A stretch of DNA of 40,779 nt from Companilactobacillus hulinensis (GCF_003946555.1 NZ_RHOO01000024.1:1-40779), one strand, 5' to 3'. Shown: positions 29,908-38,525, counted from the stretch's first letter. Translations and numbers: made by a program. The notes: generated by a model from the letters alone, not told the origin.

Positions 29908-30210
29908 TTATGAAACCTCTTCTGCAACTAGATAGGTTTCATATAACAGAATACTTGCCAGAGAAGTACAAGTTGCCAAGCCAAAAACTAGTTGCAACTT
30001 GCTTCGACGAGTGTAGCCAAGATACGTTAAAATAACTCCCATAATGAAAATTACCATTAGCGGTAATAATACATTGTCCACAAATAGTGAATCGAGCATC
30101 ATCAGAAACAACAATGTCATCATGGAGCGTGACCTTGAAACCTGTACTATTAAAACTGCTTCGAAGATTTGGAAGAGAAACATAGCTATCGAAATATGTG
30201 ATAATCCCAT
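29908..30210 (-). CDS. Small hydrophobic membrane protein
   Basis: A protein of 100 aa with three or four hydrophobic segments (FLFQIFEAVLIVQV, MMTLLFLMMLDSLF, LLPLMVIFIMGVILTYLGY, LVFGLATCTSLASILLY) and a short acidic tail. I recognise no family. GAGGG lies 8 nt before the ATG at 30210; the ATG at 30216 is only 2 nt from it. The gene abuts helD tail to tail with no gap and has no terminator of its own visible. The terminator at 30283-30319 lies upstream of it on the other strand. Confidence 0.6.
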   Translation of the reverse strand: MGLSHISIAMFLFQIFEAVLIVQVSRSRSMMTLLFLMMLDSLFVDNVLLPLMVIFIMGVILTYLGYTRRSKLQLVFGLATCTSLASILLYETYLVAEEVS

Positions 30211-30282
30211 AATCATTGCCCTCTATCAAAATTTTAATGCGGCAATGTAAAGGTTCGATTAATTTAATGTAAATTATGTGTA

Positions 30283-30319
30283 AAGACTTGAAGAGCATTT
30301 TTCTTCAAGTCTTTTTTTG
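30283..30319 (+). terminator. Terminator, plus-strand oriented
   Basis: The 12-bp stem AAGACTTGAAGA (30283-30294) with TCTTCAAGTCTT (30302-30313) is followed by TTTTTT. It points to transcripts coming from helD through the antisense of the small membrane gene. Confidence 0.85.
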
Positions 30320-30332
30320 TTTTCCGTCTCCA

Positions 30333-30495
30333 GGAATGAGAATAATCACCCGCTATGCGGACCTACCCGAGCCATAGTTCGGTCTCGGATTTCGGTTTGA
30401 AGCCTTGCAAAGTTCGGCAAGTCTCCAAACACGTCCGGTGTTGTAATGGCTAAAGCCATAACAACACTGCCATAGCGGGTGATTATTTTCATTCC
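30333..30495. repeat. Large cruciform-like multibranched element
   Basis: The ends 30333-30357 and 30471-30495 form a 25-bp inverted repeat with one G/T position. The 113-nt interior has its own hairpins: CCGAG/CTCGG (30367-30371, 30384-30388), a short CTTGC/GCAAG near 30403-30422, and a long GTGTTGT...ACAACAC hairpin (30438-30467) with a 2-nt loop. No ORF is present. It could be a MITE-like element or the DNA of a structured RNA. Confidence 0.7.
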
Positions 30496-30557
30496 TTCCG
30501 ACTAGTTCGTATTATCTTCACAAAATTAACTTATAAAACAAACCATTAAAATTCTTC

Positions 30558-30588
30558 TTGACTGTAACGTTACGGTACAGTTTACAAT
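30558..30588 (+). promoter_or_regulatory. MerR-type promoter of the carboxylesterase gene
   Basis: TTGACT (30558-30563) and TACAAT (30583-30588) are 19 nt apart, too far for normal sigma factor use. A near-perfect palindrome CTGTAACGTTACGGTACAG (30562-30580) fills the spacer. This geometry is the hallmark of promoters activated by MerR-family regulators, which untwist the spacer. No merR gene lies in the window. Confidence 0.7.
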
Positions 30589-30639
30589 GAACAAATAATG
30601 AACTAAAGCGATACAAAAATGCGGAAGAAGGAATTTAAC

Positions 30640-32067
30640 ATGTCACATCCTAATAAAAAATTTAATAACGTTCAGGAATGGCTCGGGATACCTTACGGTA
30701 CTGCTAGCCGATTCCAAAAAGTTCAAATTGTACCATTCGACCCCAACCATGAATATAGTCAAAGTGGGCCAGCATCAGTTCAAGTAACAGATCCTGCTTT
30801 TTTAAATTCCGACAAAGGTGAAAGTGAAGACTGCTTGAATCTTAATATCTGGGCTCCAGATAATGTTCAAGAAAAACTACCAGTCGTCGTTTATATCCAT
30901 GGTGGTGGTTGGACTTATGGTGCTAATTCTCAAGATACATCGGATTTATCTGGCTTAGTTGCTAGCGGTAAAGTTATCGGCGTCTCAATTAATTACCGCC
31001 TTGGACCACTTGGTTGGCTTGAATTATCACAATATGGTGGAAAGTTTAAAGATGCCAGTAACTTAGGTTTGCAAGATATGATCGTAGCCTTAAAGTGGAT
31101 TCAACAATACATCGGATTATTCGGTGGTGACCCTAATCAAGTTACTCTTACAGGTCATAGTGCCGGTTCATTTTCACTACTAACTCTCTTAGCTGTACCT
31201 GAAGCTGACGGATTATATAACAAATTAGCAGCATTTTCTGGATATGCTGCACGTTATATCCCAGCCTGGTGGGCCGAAGAATTGGCGGCTAAAACTTTAA
31301 AGGAACTGGAATTAACTTCACCAGAAGAGTTATTAACAGTTGATTCCAAATCACTGATCAATGCCGTCAATAAAGTTTTGCCAACTGACGTTTTGAAACG
31401 TGGCAATTTAAACACACTTTCAATTGGAATTGTTGATGATGAATTTTTACCAAATGGTATTTTAAAAGCTCACCCTGCTGATGTTATCAAAAGTGGTGAA
31501 CATAAAGACACCGACTTAATAATAACTTCAACAACAGAAGAAGCCAGCTGGTATGCAGCCAACATTCCGGATAATGTTGATCCCAAAACTATCGAAGCTG
31601 TAATTGATGAAATGGTTTATGACTGCCATATTCCACGCAAACAAGCTGAGGCTATCGCCTTACATTGTGGAGCTGGCGAAGATTCACCACTTAACGTCAG
31701 AACTCGCTTCTTTACAGATTATAATTTCACCTTACCAGCTATTAGAGAAGCACACGATCATGCTCAAGCTGGTGGGCGTGTCTATCAACTAAGTGTTGGA
31801 CCAGCCGAGGGGGATCCTGCATACCATGGTACTGATATGTACGGTATTGTAGGTCAAGCTGCACCCAATGCTAGTCAAGAACAGCTCGACCGTGATAGCT
31901 TTATTAGTCAAACATTAATTAACTTTGCTACTGATCAGCATGAAAAATTATGGTCGCCAGTGAAGGCAGATCAATTAGTCATCAAAGACATCGGTCAGAG
32001 ACCTTATAACGGAGTTGAACATGCCAAAACCGTGCTACAACTATTTAAAGGTATCGCTCGTCCATAA
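30640..32067 (+). CDS. Type-B carboxylesterase
   Basis: Alpha/beta-hydrolase of 475 aa in the type-B carboxylesterase family. The family block SEDCLNLNIWAP, the oxyanion-hole HGGGWTYG, the nucleophile elbow GHSAGS (usually GESAGG) and the catalytic His in YHGTDMYG are visible. It has no signal peptide, so it acts in the cytoplasm on small esters. AGAAGGA precedes the ATG at 30640. The promoter has MerR-type geometry, suggesting induction by a reactive or drug-like compound. An MFS pump gene follows after a terminator. Confidence 0.92.
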   Translation: MSHPNKKFNNVQEWLGIPYGTASRFQKVQIVPFDPNHEYSQSGPASVQVTDPAFLNSDKGESEDCLNLNIWAPDNVQEKLPVVVYIHGGGWTYGANSQDTSDLSGLVASGKVIGVSINYRLGPLGWLELSQYGGKFKDASNLGLQDMIVALKWIQQYIGLFGGDPNQVTLTGHSAGSFSLLTLLAVPEADGLYNKLAAFSGYAARYIPAWWAEELAAKTLKELELTSPEELLTVDSKSLINAVNKVLPTDVLKRGNLNTLSIGIVDDEFLPNGILKAHPADVIKSGEHKDTDLIITSTTEEASWYAANIPDNVDPKTIEAVIDEMVYDCHIPRKQAEAIALHCGAGEDSPLNVRTRFFTDYNFTLPAIREAHDHAQAGGRVYQLSVGPAEGDPAYHGTDMYGIVGQAAPNASQEQLDRDSFISQTLINFATDQHEKLWSPVKADQLVIKDIGQRPYNGVEHAKTVLQLFKGIARP

Positions 32068-32078
32068 TTAGTATTTAC

Positions 32079-32106
32079 AAAAGGGGTGTTTATAACCACC
32101 CTTTTT
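32079..32106 (+). terminator. Terminator after the carboxylesterase
   Basis: The stem AAAAGGGGTG (32079-32088) with CACCCTTTTT (32097-32106) runs into the T tract. It may be leaky, as the MFS gene starts only 38 nt later with no clear promoter. Confidence 0.7.
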
Positions 32107-32144
32107 ATTTGCCCAAAATAGATTTCAAAGGGGAAAAATAAGTT

Positions 32145-33311
32145 TTGACAAAGAAATTTTCGTTTTTTTCAAGGGATATTATTTGTGTCATGTTAGCAAC
32201 TTTCTTTTATCAATTTAGCATTCAGGCAGTCAACCCACTAATGAATGGATATGCCCGTAATCTAGGAATCCATAGTACTTTTGCCGGCATTATTGTGGGA
32301 ACTATGAGCATTACTTCAATGTTATTAAGACCATTTGCTGGGAATTTAACCGATCGAATTTCCAAATATCGTTTAGCACTAGTCGGCGGTAGTTTGTGCG
32401 CAATTAGTGATTTGGGATACCTTTTTGCTTCCAATGCTTCGTTGCTATTAGCTTTTAGAATCGTCAATGGTGTAGGTTTCGTTTTATGTACCGTTTGCCT
32501 AGCAACTTGGATGGCCTTTCTAGTCCCACGGCAACATCTTGGAGCGGCGATGGGATATTACGGATTATTAAATGCCCTTGCAATGGCGATTGCCCCAGCA
32601 CTAGCCATCAGCATCTATCAACTTCTAGGATACAAATTCATTATATTGTTAGCTGCCTTAAGTGCAGTAGCTATGGTGGTTGTAATACAATTGATCAATA
32701 ACCGTGCAAAACCATCTGTTAAATTAGAAGCTCAGCACTTTAAGATTATTCAACGAGATGCATTACCGGTAGCAATAATTTTTTCACTATTGTCTATTCC
32801 TTACTTTGTTACTCAAGCCGATATTGTCATGTACGTTCAAGAACGCCATTTGAATATTACCGTAAGTCTATTCTTCCTAAGTTACTCACTTATCTTGATT
32901 GTTATTCGAATTCTATTAAAAAATTATTTTGATACTATTTCATTTGGTATTTGGTTCTCTATCTGCATAATTGCAACAATTGGTTATATAACACTGTTAA
33001 CCATAATGCAGAATAACTTTGAAATGATTCTGGCAGCTGGATTAATGGCAGTCGGCTTTGGAATCATGGTTTCTGTTTCCCAATCAACTGCTCTCTTATT
33101 AGCCCCCTTGGAAGAGCAAGGACTTGCTAATGCCACTTATTATTTGGGAACCGATATTGGTATGTCACTTGGACCCATCATTGGTGGAATTCTACCAACT
33201 ATTTTTCCACTCAAATTCTTCTACCCAGTGATGCTACTTATCGTTCCTTTAACAGTAATTCTCTATTTATGTAATAGTCGTAAACTCAATTCAGCAGTAC
33301 AGTACAACTAA
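32145..33311 (+). CDS. MFS transporter (12-TM efflux type)
   Basis: Major facilitator of 388 aa with about 12 membrane segments. The loop 2-3 motif A region is RPFAGNLTDRISKYR. FVLCTVCLATWMAFLVPRQ, GAAMGYYGLLNALAMAIAPALAI (motif C-like) and GLANATYYLGTDIGMSLGP are typical of MFS_1 exporters. The start is TTG with AAAGGGG 11 nt upstream. It probably shares control with the carboxylesterase upstream through read-through. The substrate is unknown. Confidence 0.88.
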   Translation: MTKKFSFFSRDIICVMLATFFYQFSIQAVNPLMNGYARNLGIHSTFAGIIVGTMSITSMLLRPFAGNLTDRISKYRLALVGGSLCAISDLGYLFASNASLLLAFRIVNGVGFVLCTVCLATWMAFLVPRQHLGAAMGYYGLLNALAMAIAPALAISIYQLLGYKFIILLAALSAVAMVVVIQLINNRAKPSVKLEAQHFKIIQRDALPVAIIFSLLSIPYFVTQADIVMYVQERHLNITVSLFFLSYSLILIVIRILLKNYFDTISFGIWFSICIIATIGYITLLTIMQNNFEMILAAGLMAVGFGIMVSVSQSTALLLAPLEEQGLANATYYLGTDIGMSLGPIIGGILPTIFPLKFFYPVMLLIVPLTVILYLCNSRKLNSAVQYN

Positions 33312-33467
33312 AGCCACATTATTTTCAAAACTACTTTCTTTGAAATAAATTGCTGTTAAGAATATTTAGACCCACAGAATTTAATAATTACTATTCATCT
33401 GTAGATCACAAAAACCAAACAAAAAAACCGCCAACAAGGTAAAAACCTCATCAACGGATCATCAAAT

Positions 33468-34133
33468 TCAAATTAAAATCGTACCAACAATAGAACTTAC
33501 AATGGCAACCAACATCGACATCTTTTCATCTTGAGTATAAAGATATGTCAATGCATAACACCACCCCAGAGCCATCATCATGAAGAATTGCAATAATGAA
33601 CCTGGCAAACTGATCAAACCACCGATAATACCACTAAAGACGATCCCAATAATGGCATTGCTTGGTGTACTCTTTCTAAAGAAATAATTAAAGAAAAACC
33701 CAGTTTGAACCAACTGTTGCTGAATAGTAATAATGAACACATTCGCAATCATATTAAAAGCAAATACTTTTTGGTCAGAACTCATAACATCATCGTTCTT
33801 AAACTGTGGCAACTTACCAGTAACTTGTAGATAACTGATCATAATTCTTAGTGCACAAACCAGAATAATCATCAATGTTACTAATCCAATGTTTGAAACT
33901 AACGAACTCATAAATCCATTAGGATTATCAGAGAACGAACGTCTTTCACGTAAATATCTTCTCGTCATCAAGAATGTAAAGACAATTCCAACTGCAAAGA
34001 ATACTACAGCTAAGATCACATTCAAGCCTTTATCTGTTGCGGTTATATTTTTTAAACTTAGTGTAATTACGGCAAAAATAATCCAAATAATGTACCTGAC
34101 TAAGTCTGTTCCAGGAGATTCTCCTACTCGCAT
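33468..34133 (-). CDS. CPBP-like membrane protein with degenerate active site
   Basis: Membrane protein of 221 aa with about six hydrophobic segments. The layout matches CPBP (CAAX protease and bacteriocin-processing) family proteins, but motif 1, normally EExxxR, reads QQQLVQTG, and the usual His of motifs 2 and 3 are not seen (LISLPGSLLQFF, ALTYLYT). If the family call is right, it is catalytically dead. GGAAG is 11 nt before the ATG. It is divergent from the acyltransferase gene. I am moderately sure it is a gene and less sure of the family. Confidence 0.55.
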   Translation of the reverse strand: MRVGESPGTDLVRYIIWIIFAVITLSLKNITATDKGLNVILAVVFFAVGIVFTFLMTRRYLRERRSFSDNPNGFMSSLVSNIGLVTLMIILVCALRIMISYLQVTGKLPQFKNDDVMSSDQKVFAFNMIANVFIITIQQQLVQTGFFFNYFFRKSTPSNAIIGIVFSGIIGGLISLPGSLLQFFMMMALGWCYALTYLYTQDEKMSMLVAIVSSIVGTILI

Positions 34134-34181
34134 AATTAATATCTTCCAATCAATAATTTTACTTCGTTATTATATCATATA

Positions 34182-34230
34182 CGAATACTTCATTTTTTTC
34201 TCTATTTAACTTATTATTAGATAAGTATTC
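34182..34230. promoter_or_regulatory. Inverted repeat between divergent genes
   Basis: CGAATACTT (34182-34190) and AAGTATTCG (34222-34230) form a perfect 9-bp inverted repeat with a 31-nt AT-rich gap. It lies in the divergent promoter region and touches the ribosome binding site of the acyltransferase. It may be a regulatory site or a leader hairpin. Confidence 0.35.
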
Positions 34231-34243
34231 GGAGGGAAATTCA

Positions 34244-35311
34244 ATGAGAAAAAGTAAACGTATCTTTTTTCTAGACTTTATTCGTGTTATCGCAATATTT
34301 CTAGTTATCTTCATTCACGTATCAGCTATCGACACTACCCTGAACATTGGCAGTGGTCAATGGCAAATTACCAAAATTCTAAATTATTTTGCACATATCA
34401 GTGTGCCGGTCTTCTTCATGATATCGGGTGCACTGCTGTTGAACAGCAAAAAAACCAAATCAATCAGCTACACCTGGAAGCAGCGAGTTCCACGTGTGGT
34501 AATTCCATTCGTACTCTGGTCAATAATTTCACCAATTGTTGTCGGTATCTACGCACATTCATTGTCAGCTCATAATGTACTTGCAGCAATGAAAATGATG
34601 TTATACCAACCAACATCCCCAACTCTCTGGTTCATGTATCCACTAGTTGGTGTGTACATTTTATCACCAATCATCAAAGAATTTACTGAGAACGCCAGCA
34701 AGCAGATGCTATTGTATACTATGGCAATTTGGCTGGTAACGAATTCACTGCTGCCATCGATTGCTGTGATGGTACCCAAGAACTGGACTAACGCATTAAC
34801 AATCTACCCTGTCGCCAACTTCTTCCTCGTTGGAGGATTTACAGGATACTTTATTCTTGGATATTTACTAACAAAAATTGATATCCACAAGTACAGCAAT
34901 ATCGGTCTATGGATCATGATGCTAGTGTTCGGATTTGCCGGTAATTTTATCTCAGAAATGGTTCCCAAAATCTTCGATGCTTACAATGGCTACTATGTAA
35001 CTTCAATCTTCATCCCCTTGATGTCAATTCCAGCTTACATTCTGTTACAAAAATGGGGAGAACGTATCAAATCTGAAAAAGTAATTCGTGTCTTTGAATT
35101 CCTAGCACCACTTGTATTCGGAATTTACTTAATTCACAATTTGCTGATTCTATACTTGGAACCTTGGTTCATGTCAATTCTTCCATTTGGCGGACTAGCC
35201 TCAACCTTTATTCGTTACATTGCCGTAGCAGCACTTTCAACATTAATTATTTGGATCATTAGCTTGATTCCAGGATTGAATTACTTATTAACAGGGACGC
35301 ACAAAAAATAG
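34244..35311 (+). CDS. Acyltransferase family 3 membrane protein
   Basis: Integral membrane acyltransferase of 355 aa with about ten hydrophobic segments. The N-terminal FLDFIRVIAIFLVIFIHVS carries the conserved Arg and His of the Acyl_transf_3 fold; PVFFMISGALLL and SPTLWFMYPLVGVYILSP are also typical. It lacks the C-terminal SGNH domain of OatA-type peptidoglycan O-acetyltransferases, so the acceptor (a polysaccharide, teichoic acid or lipid) cannot be named. GGAGGG precedes the ATG. It ends in a bidirectional terminator shared with the surface-protein gene. Confidence 0.9.
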   Translation: MRKSKRIFFLDFIRVIAIFLVIFIHVSAIDTTLNIGSGQWQITKILNYFAHISVPVFFMISGALLLNSKKTKSISYTWKQRVPRVVIPFVLWSIISPIVVGIYAHSLSAHNVLAAMKMMLYQPTSPTLWFMYPLVGVYILSPIIKEFTENASKQMLLYTMAIWLVTNSLLPSIAVMVPKNWTNALTIYPVANFFLVGGFTGYFILGYLLTKIDIHKYSNIGLWIMMLVFGFAGNFISEMVPKIFDAYNGYYVTSIFIPLMSIPAYILLQKWGERIKSEKVIRVFEFLAPLVFGIYLIHNLLILYLEPWFMSILPFGGLASTFIRYIAVAALSTLIIWIISLIPGLNYLLTGTHKK

Positions 35312-35340
35312 GATTCGCAAACTGCGAGTCCTATTTTTTG
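35303..35340 (+). terminator. Bidirectional terminator
   Basis: The stem ATAGGATTCGCA (35308-35319) with TGCGAGTCCTAT (35323-35334) has runs of T on both strands. It overlaps the acyltransferase stop and lies 16 nt beyond the stop of the anchor-encoding frame. Confidence 0.88.
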
Positions 35341-35349
35341 TATCACATA

Positions 35350-37503
35350 TTAATTTTGTTTGCGTTTATATCCGAACAATCCTAAGAATGACATCAAGGC
35401 TAATCCCAAGATACTTAAGATTCCACCATTTGATGCATTTGTTTGAGGAAATGTTCCTTCACTAGTACTTGTTGAAGCTGAATTAGAACTTGAAGCATTT
35501 GTGTCATTTGATACTTCATTAACTGGTGCTTCAGTTCCAGGTAATGTAACTGGTGTATCAGGAATTCCATCTCCATCAGTATCTACTTCTGGATAATCTG
35601 GAATACCAGGAACTTAACCGGGGATCGTTACAGGTTTGTCGGGTTCACCAGGTTCTTCAACATCTATTCCTGGTTTACCTGGCGTCTCAGTACCTGGGTT
35701 GTCAGGTTCTTCGGTATTGCCACCATTGTTATCTTCATCGTCAGGTTCCCAAGGAGTAGCAGGAATTCCTGGTTCTCCAGGCTTCTCCCAATTACCTTCT
35801 TCACCAGGTTCCTCTGGGTCTGGATCTGGAGTACCTTCCCATTCACCGGGTTCTTCTGGCTCTCCAGGATCAACTCCTAAATCAGGCTCAACTTCAATTG
35901 GAAGAGGCTTAATAGTTTGAAACTCCTCTTCAGGTTTTTCTCCCTCTTCTTTGTCATCCTTGTCTTCTTCTTCCTCTTCGCCCTCTTTGTCTTCCTCTTC
36001 TTCTTCTTGAGTAGCGTTATCTTGGAGATCCCATCTATGAGACTCACCCTTGATATTAACCTTATCAGCAACAATATTACCATCTAGGTTATGGTGAACC
36101 GTTACGTCAGCCTTGGGTGCAAGAACACTACCTTGGAATGTGTTGTTGAAGTCAATGTTTCCATCAAACAATTTATCTGAAGCCGTACTATCATAGAAAT
36201 TCCACAATAAGTGATTATCACCAAAGTATTCAGTCTCATGGTTATTTCTGTCATTACCATCATCGTAAATGACTTTTATTTGTGAACCAACAGTATATTG
36301 TTGGTTGTTTGATTGATTTAGTGGAAGATTGCTTCCTTGAGTATCAACATTGAGAATTACGGTTGGGCCTTCGGGAAGACTTGCTAATCCTCTAATAGTC
36401 AATGGCGTACTTTGTTGCAAAACATCAGGTGATAGATAAATAACAATCTGATTATCCTTGTCAGGTGTCATATCCATCAAATCGATAACACGATTATTAT
36501 TGTCTTCAAACTGACTATTAGTAATTAATGCTTTTTTGCCTGACTCAAACGTACTTGGTTCTCTTGTAGCCAACTCTTGTGATTTTGGTTCAAGATAATT
36601 ATTAAACATGTCAGCAAAGTCAATATATACCGGTTGACCTGCTTTGTCCTGGAAAGTCTCTTTAGCCTTCAAATGATCGATGTATACTTGCTCATCATTA
36701 TCACCAAAAGTTACCAATGGTCTATCTGGATTAGATACATCGATTGCTATTCCATTACCAAAAACAATTTTGTTTTGACGATTGCTTCCACCCGATACGA
36801 ATGAACTTCCAGCAATTTTTGAAATTTTTTGAATATATGAAACATCATAATCAACAAGCTCTTCTTTAATATTAGTACCAAAGTTCACTTGTCCATCAAG
36901 CAAACCAGTAGCAACATTACCATTTGTATGAGTACTCAAATGTGCTTCGTTGGCAAAAATATGGAAGTATGCAGCATAGCCTAATTCATTATCTTCTGGA
37001 TGTAGATTAAATCCAGTTTTGTCACTCTCACTATAATTCTTAATATCATTGGCAAACGTACCGCCATAATTCACAGCATCGTTATTATCTCTAGTTGCTG
37101 ATTGTGGATTAATATTCGAATCAACCGGTGCAGCACTTCTAGATTGAATTGGTGCACCAGTAGCCACCTTTTGAGCTCCTGCTGATTGTTGATCATCAGT
37201 TGAGCCCTTTTGATTATCTGATTGCGATGAATCCTCATTACCATTCAAATTTGAACCAGATTCTGAACTATGTTCATCAGTATTATTTTGACTAGGATCA
37301 GCAGGTTGATCAACGTTACCAACATTCCCTGCTGGTTGTTCTCCGGTCTTTTCAACCGGTGTTTCTGATTGGCTAGCTGTTACTGCTCCTGTTGTATCAT
37401 TTTCAGCAGCATTAACATTACTCGAAACAATCATGAATGAAAGTACAGCTGCACTTGTTGCAACGCAAGATAAAGCCCATTTCATTCCCTTTTTACTATT
37501 CAT
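35350..37503 (-). pseudogene. Sortase-anchored choice-of-anchor-A-like surface protein interrupted by an in-frame TAA
   Basis: The reading frame runs 718 codons but has a TAA at 35614-35616, giving a secreted 629-residue product. It has a signal peptide (cut near VNA-AEN), a Ser/Gln-rich stretch, a beta domain (about 140-490) resembling choice-of-anchor-A proteins (NYGGTFANDIKNYSESD...), a Glu-rich segment, and a long Pro/Gly/Glu wall-spanning repeat (GEPGIPATP, DKPVTIPG). After the stop, the same frame continues with VPGIPDYPEVDTDGDG and a sortase signal: FPQTN, a hydrophobic stretch, then KRKQN. One base change (TAA from GAA or CAA) would restore the full protein. AGGGGG precedes the ATG. 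Without the anchor the protein should be released, unless the stop is read through. Confidence 0.8.
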
Positions 37504-37623
37504 GGAAATGTCCCCCTAGAGCATTAATACGTCGACTTCGCATTGGCATATTAGTGTAAAATATAAATTTTTCTTTAACATTTTCATTATCACGCTGATA
37601 TTTTTTCGTGTCAATTTGATATT

Positions 37624-37655
37624 AAAAAAACACCACAACTGGTAGTTGTGGTGTC
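37624..37655 (-). terminator. Terminator of the GNAT-like cassette
   Basis: The stem ACACCACAACT / AGTTGTGGTGT (37630-37654) with loop GGT is followed on the minus strand by seven T. It resembles 38615-38648 after the TetM-like gene over about 45 nt. Confidence 0.85.
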
Positions 37656-37829
37656 TCATTTAATTTTACAAAGCTCTTCATATGTTATTTTTCCATTAGA
37701 TTCTTTGATTGCTTTGATATATTTAGCATTCATCTGACGGTGTTCTTCTGTTTCTTTTGGAATGACACCATTCATTTGCCGATTTTGTTCAGCAATTACT
37801 TCATCCAATAGTATCATTTTTTCGTCCAT
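37656..37829 (-). CDS. Small protein, paralogue of the upstream 64-residue protein
   Basis: An ORF of 57 codons starting MDEKMILLDEVIAEQNRQ and ending KITYEELCKIK. It aligns with the neighbour at 37814-38008 over the whole core: QNRQMNG.IP / HNRLLNGNIP, HRQMNAKYIKAIK / SRQLDNKFIKAVK, NGKITYEE / NGNLTVEE. That conservation of spacing shows it is coding. It overlaps the end of the previous gene by 16 nt. GAGAGAAG lies upstream of the ATG. The pattern N-x(3)-NG-x-IP...IKAxK...NGxxTxEE recalls short antitoxin-like proteins such as VbhA, but the VbhA inhibitory S/TxxxE motif is not clear. Confidence 0.7.
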   Translation of the reverse strand: MDEKMILLDEVIAEQNRQMNGVIPKETEEHRQMNAKYIKAIKESNGKITYEELCKIK

Positions 37830-38008
37830 TGTCTACTTCTCTCATTAAATTCCTCAACGGTTAAATTACCATTCACCAATTTGACTGCTTTAATGAATTT
37901 ATTATCCAATTGCCTGCTTTCTTCACCCATTGTTGGAATATTACCATTTAATAATCGATTATGTTCTTCTACAAGATCGTCTATATTATCTATTTTCAAT
38001 TTATTCAC
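37814..38008 (-). CDS. Small protein next to the GNAT-like gene
   Basis: A 64-residue hydrophilic protein (GTG start overlapping the stop codon region of the GNAT-like gene by 8 nt). The core EEHNRLLNGNIPTMGEE...FIKAVKLVNGNLTVEEF is shared with the 57-residue product downstream. No signal peptide or membrane segment is visible, so it is cytoplasmic. The ribosome binding site is weak, so translation probably depends on the preceding gene. Function is unknown; a role as partner or antitoxin of the GNAT-like protein is a guess from the overlap. Confidence 0.65.
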   Translation of the reverse strand: MNKLKIDNIDDLVEEHNRLLNGNIPTMGEESRQLDNKFIKAVKLVNGNLTVEEFNERSRQWTKK

Positions 38009-38525
38009 CAGTATTCATATATTTACTTATCAAAAGAGAGCTTGCATTAGAGTCTAAAAACATATTCCCACTCGGAGTATACTTTGCCCCTAATTTATTT
38101 ACATAATAATTTTTCAATTTTGTTTTTGGAATAAATAGTACATAGCCGTCACTACCACAACCAAAGCTGGCCTTACAAGCAATCGCAAAAAGATGCCCAC
38201 CGACTCCATTTAATCCATTTCCTGTACCGACATTATACGGGGCTGATTCAACTAAATCAATCTTTAAGAAATCATCATCTTCATGGAATGCTACCAAACC
38301 CTCAATGGCTAACGAATTTTTAAGATGTAATTTAATAATAGTATTTTTATCATCTACCAGATCCCAATTAAATCTCCATCCCTGATTCAATAATTTTTTG
38401 GACAACCTAGGTGTCATTTCAATTTTTTCATACTCAGTTCGAAATACTTCACCTGTTATCGAATCTTCCAGACACTCAGTCAATTCATCAATCAAAATAT
38501 CAATTTCAAATTTATTGTTAATAAT
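38001..38525 (-). CDS. GNAT-fold-like protein of unknown function with an unclear start
   Basis: At least 164 residues. The segment AIEGLVAFHEDDDFLKID, then LVESAPYN, then GVGGHLFAIACKASFG and GYVLFIPKTKLKNYYVNKLGAK follows the strand order and the G-x-G acyl-CoA loop of GNAT acetyltransferases, with the late YY...LGA as motif B. I do not know its substrate. The only canonical start is a TTG at 38495 without a good ribosome binding site. The frame stays open upstream to an ATT at 38525 preceded by GAGG, giving the plausible N-terminus IINNKFEIDILIDELTE. An ATT start or a small frameshift near 38530 is possible. It heads a three-gene overlapping cassette. Confidence 0.6.
   Translation of the reverse strand: MINNKFEIDILIDELTECLEDSITGEVFRTEYEKIEMTPRLSKKLLNQGWRFNWDLVDDKNTIIKLHLKNSLAIEGLVAFHEDDDFLKIDLVESAPYNVGTGNGLNGVGGHLFAIACKASFGCGSDGYVLFIPKTKLKNYYVNKLGAKYTPSGNMFLDSNASSLLISKYMNTGE

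Noticed and set aside
29939-30298. 119-residue minus-strand frame overlapping the small membrane protein
   Set aside because: It has no ribosome binding site and no regular hydrophobic pattern; the other minus-strand frame (29908-30210) has both.
35636-35920. Plus-strand Ser/Gly/Pro-rich frame
   Set aside because: It is the reverse frame of the Pro/Gly/Glu repeats in the surface-protein gene.
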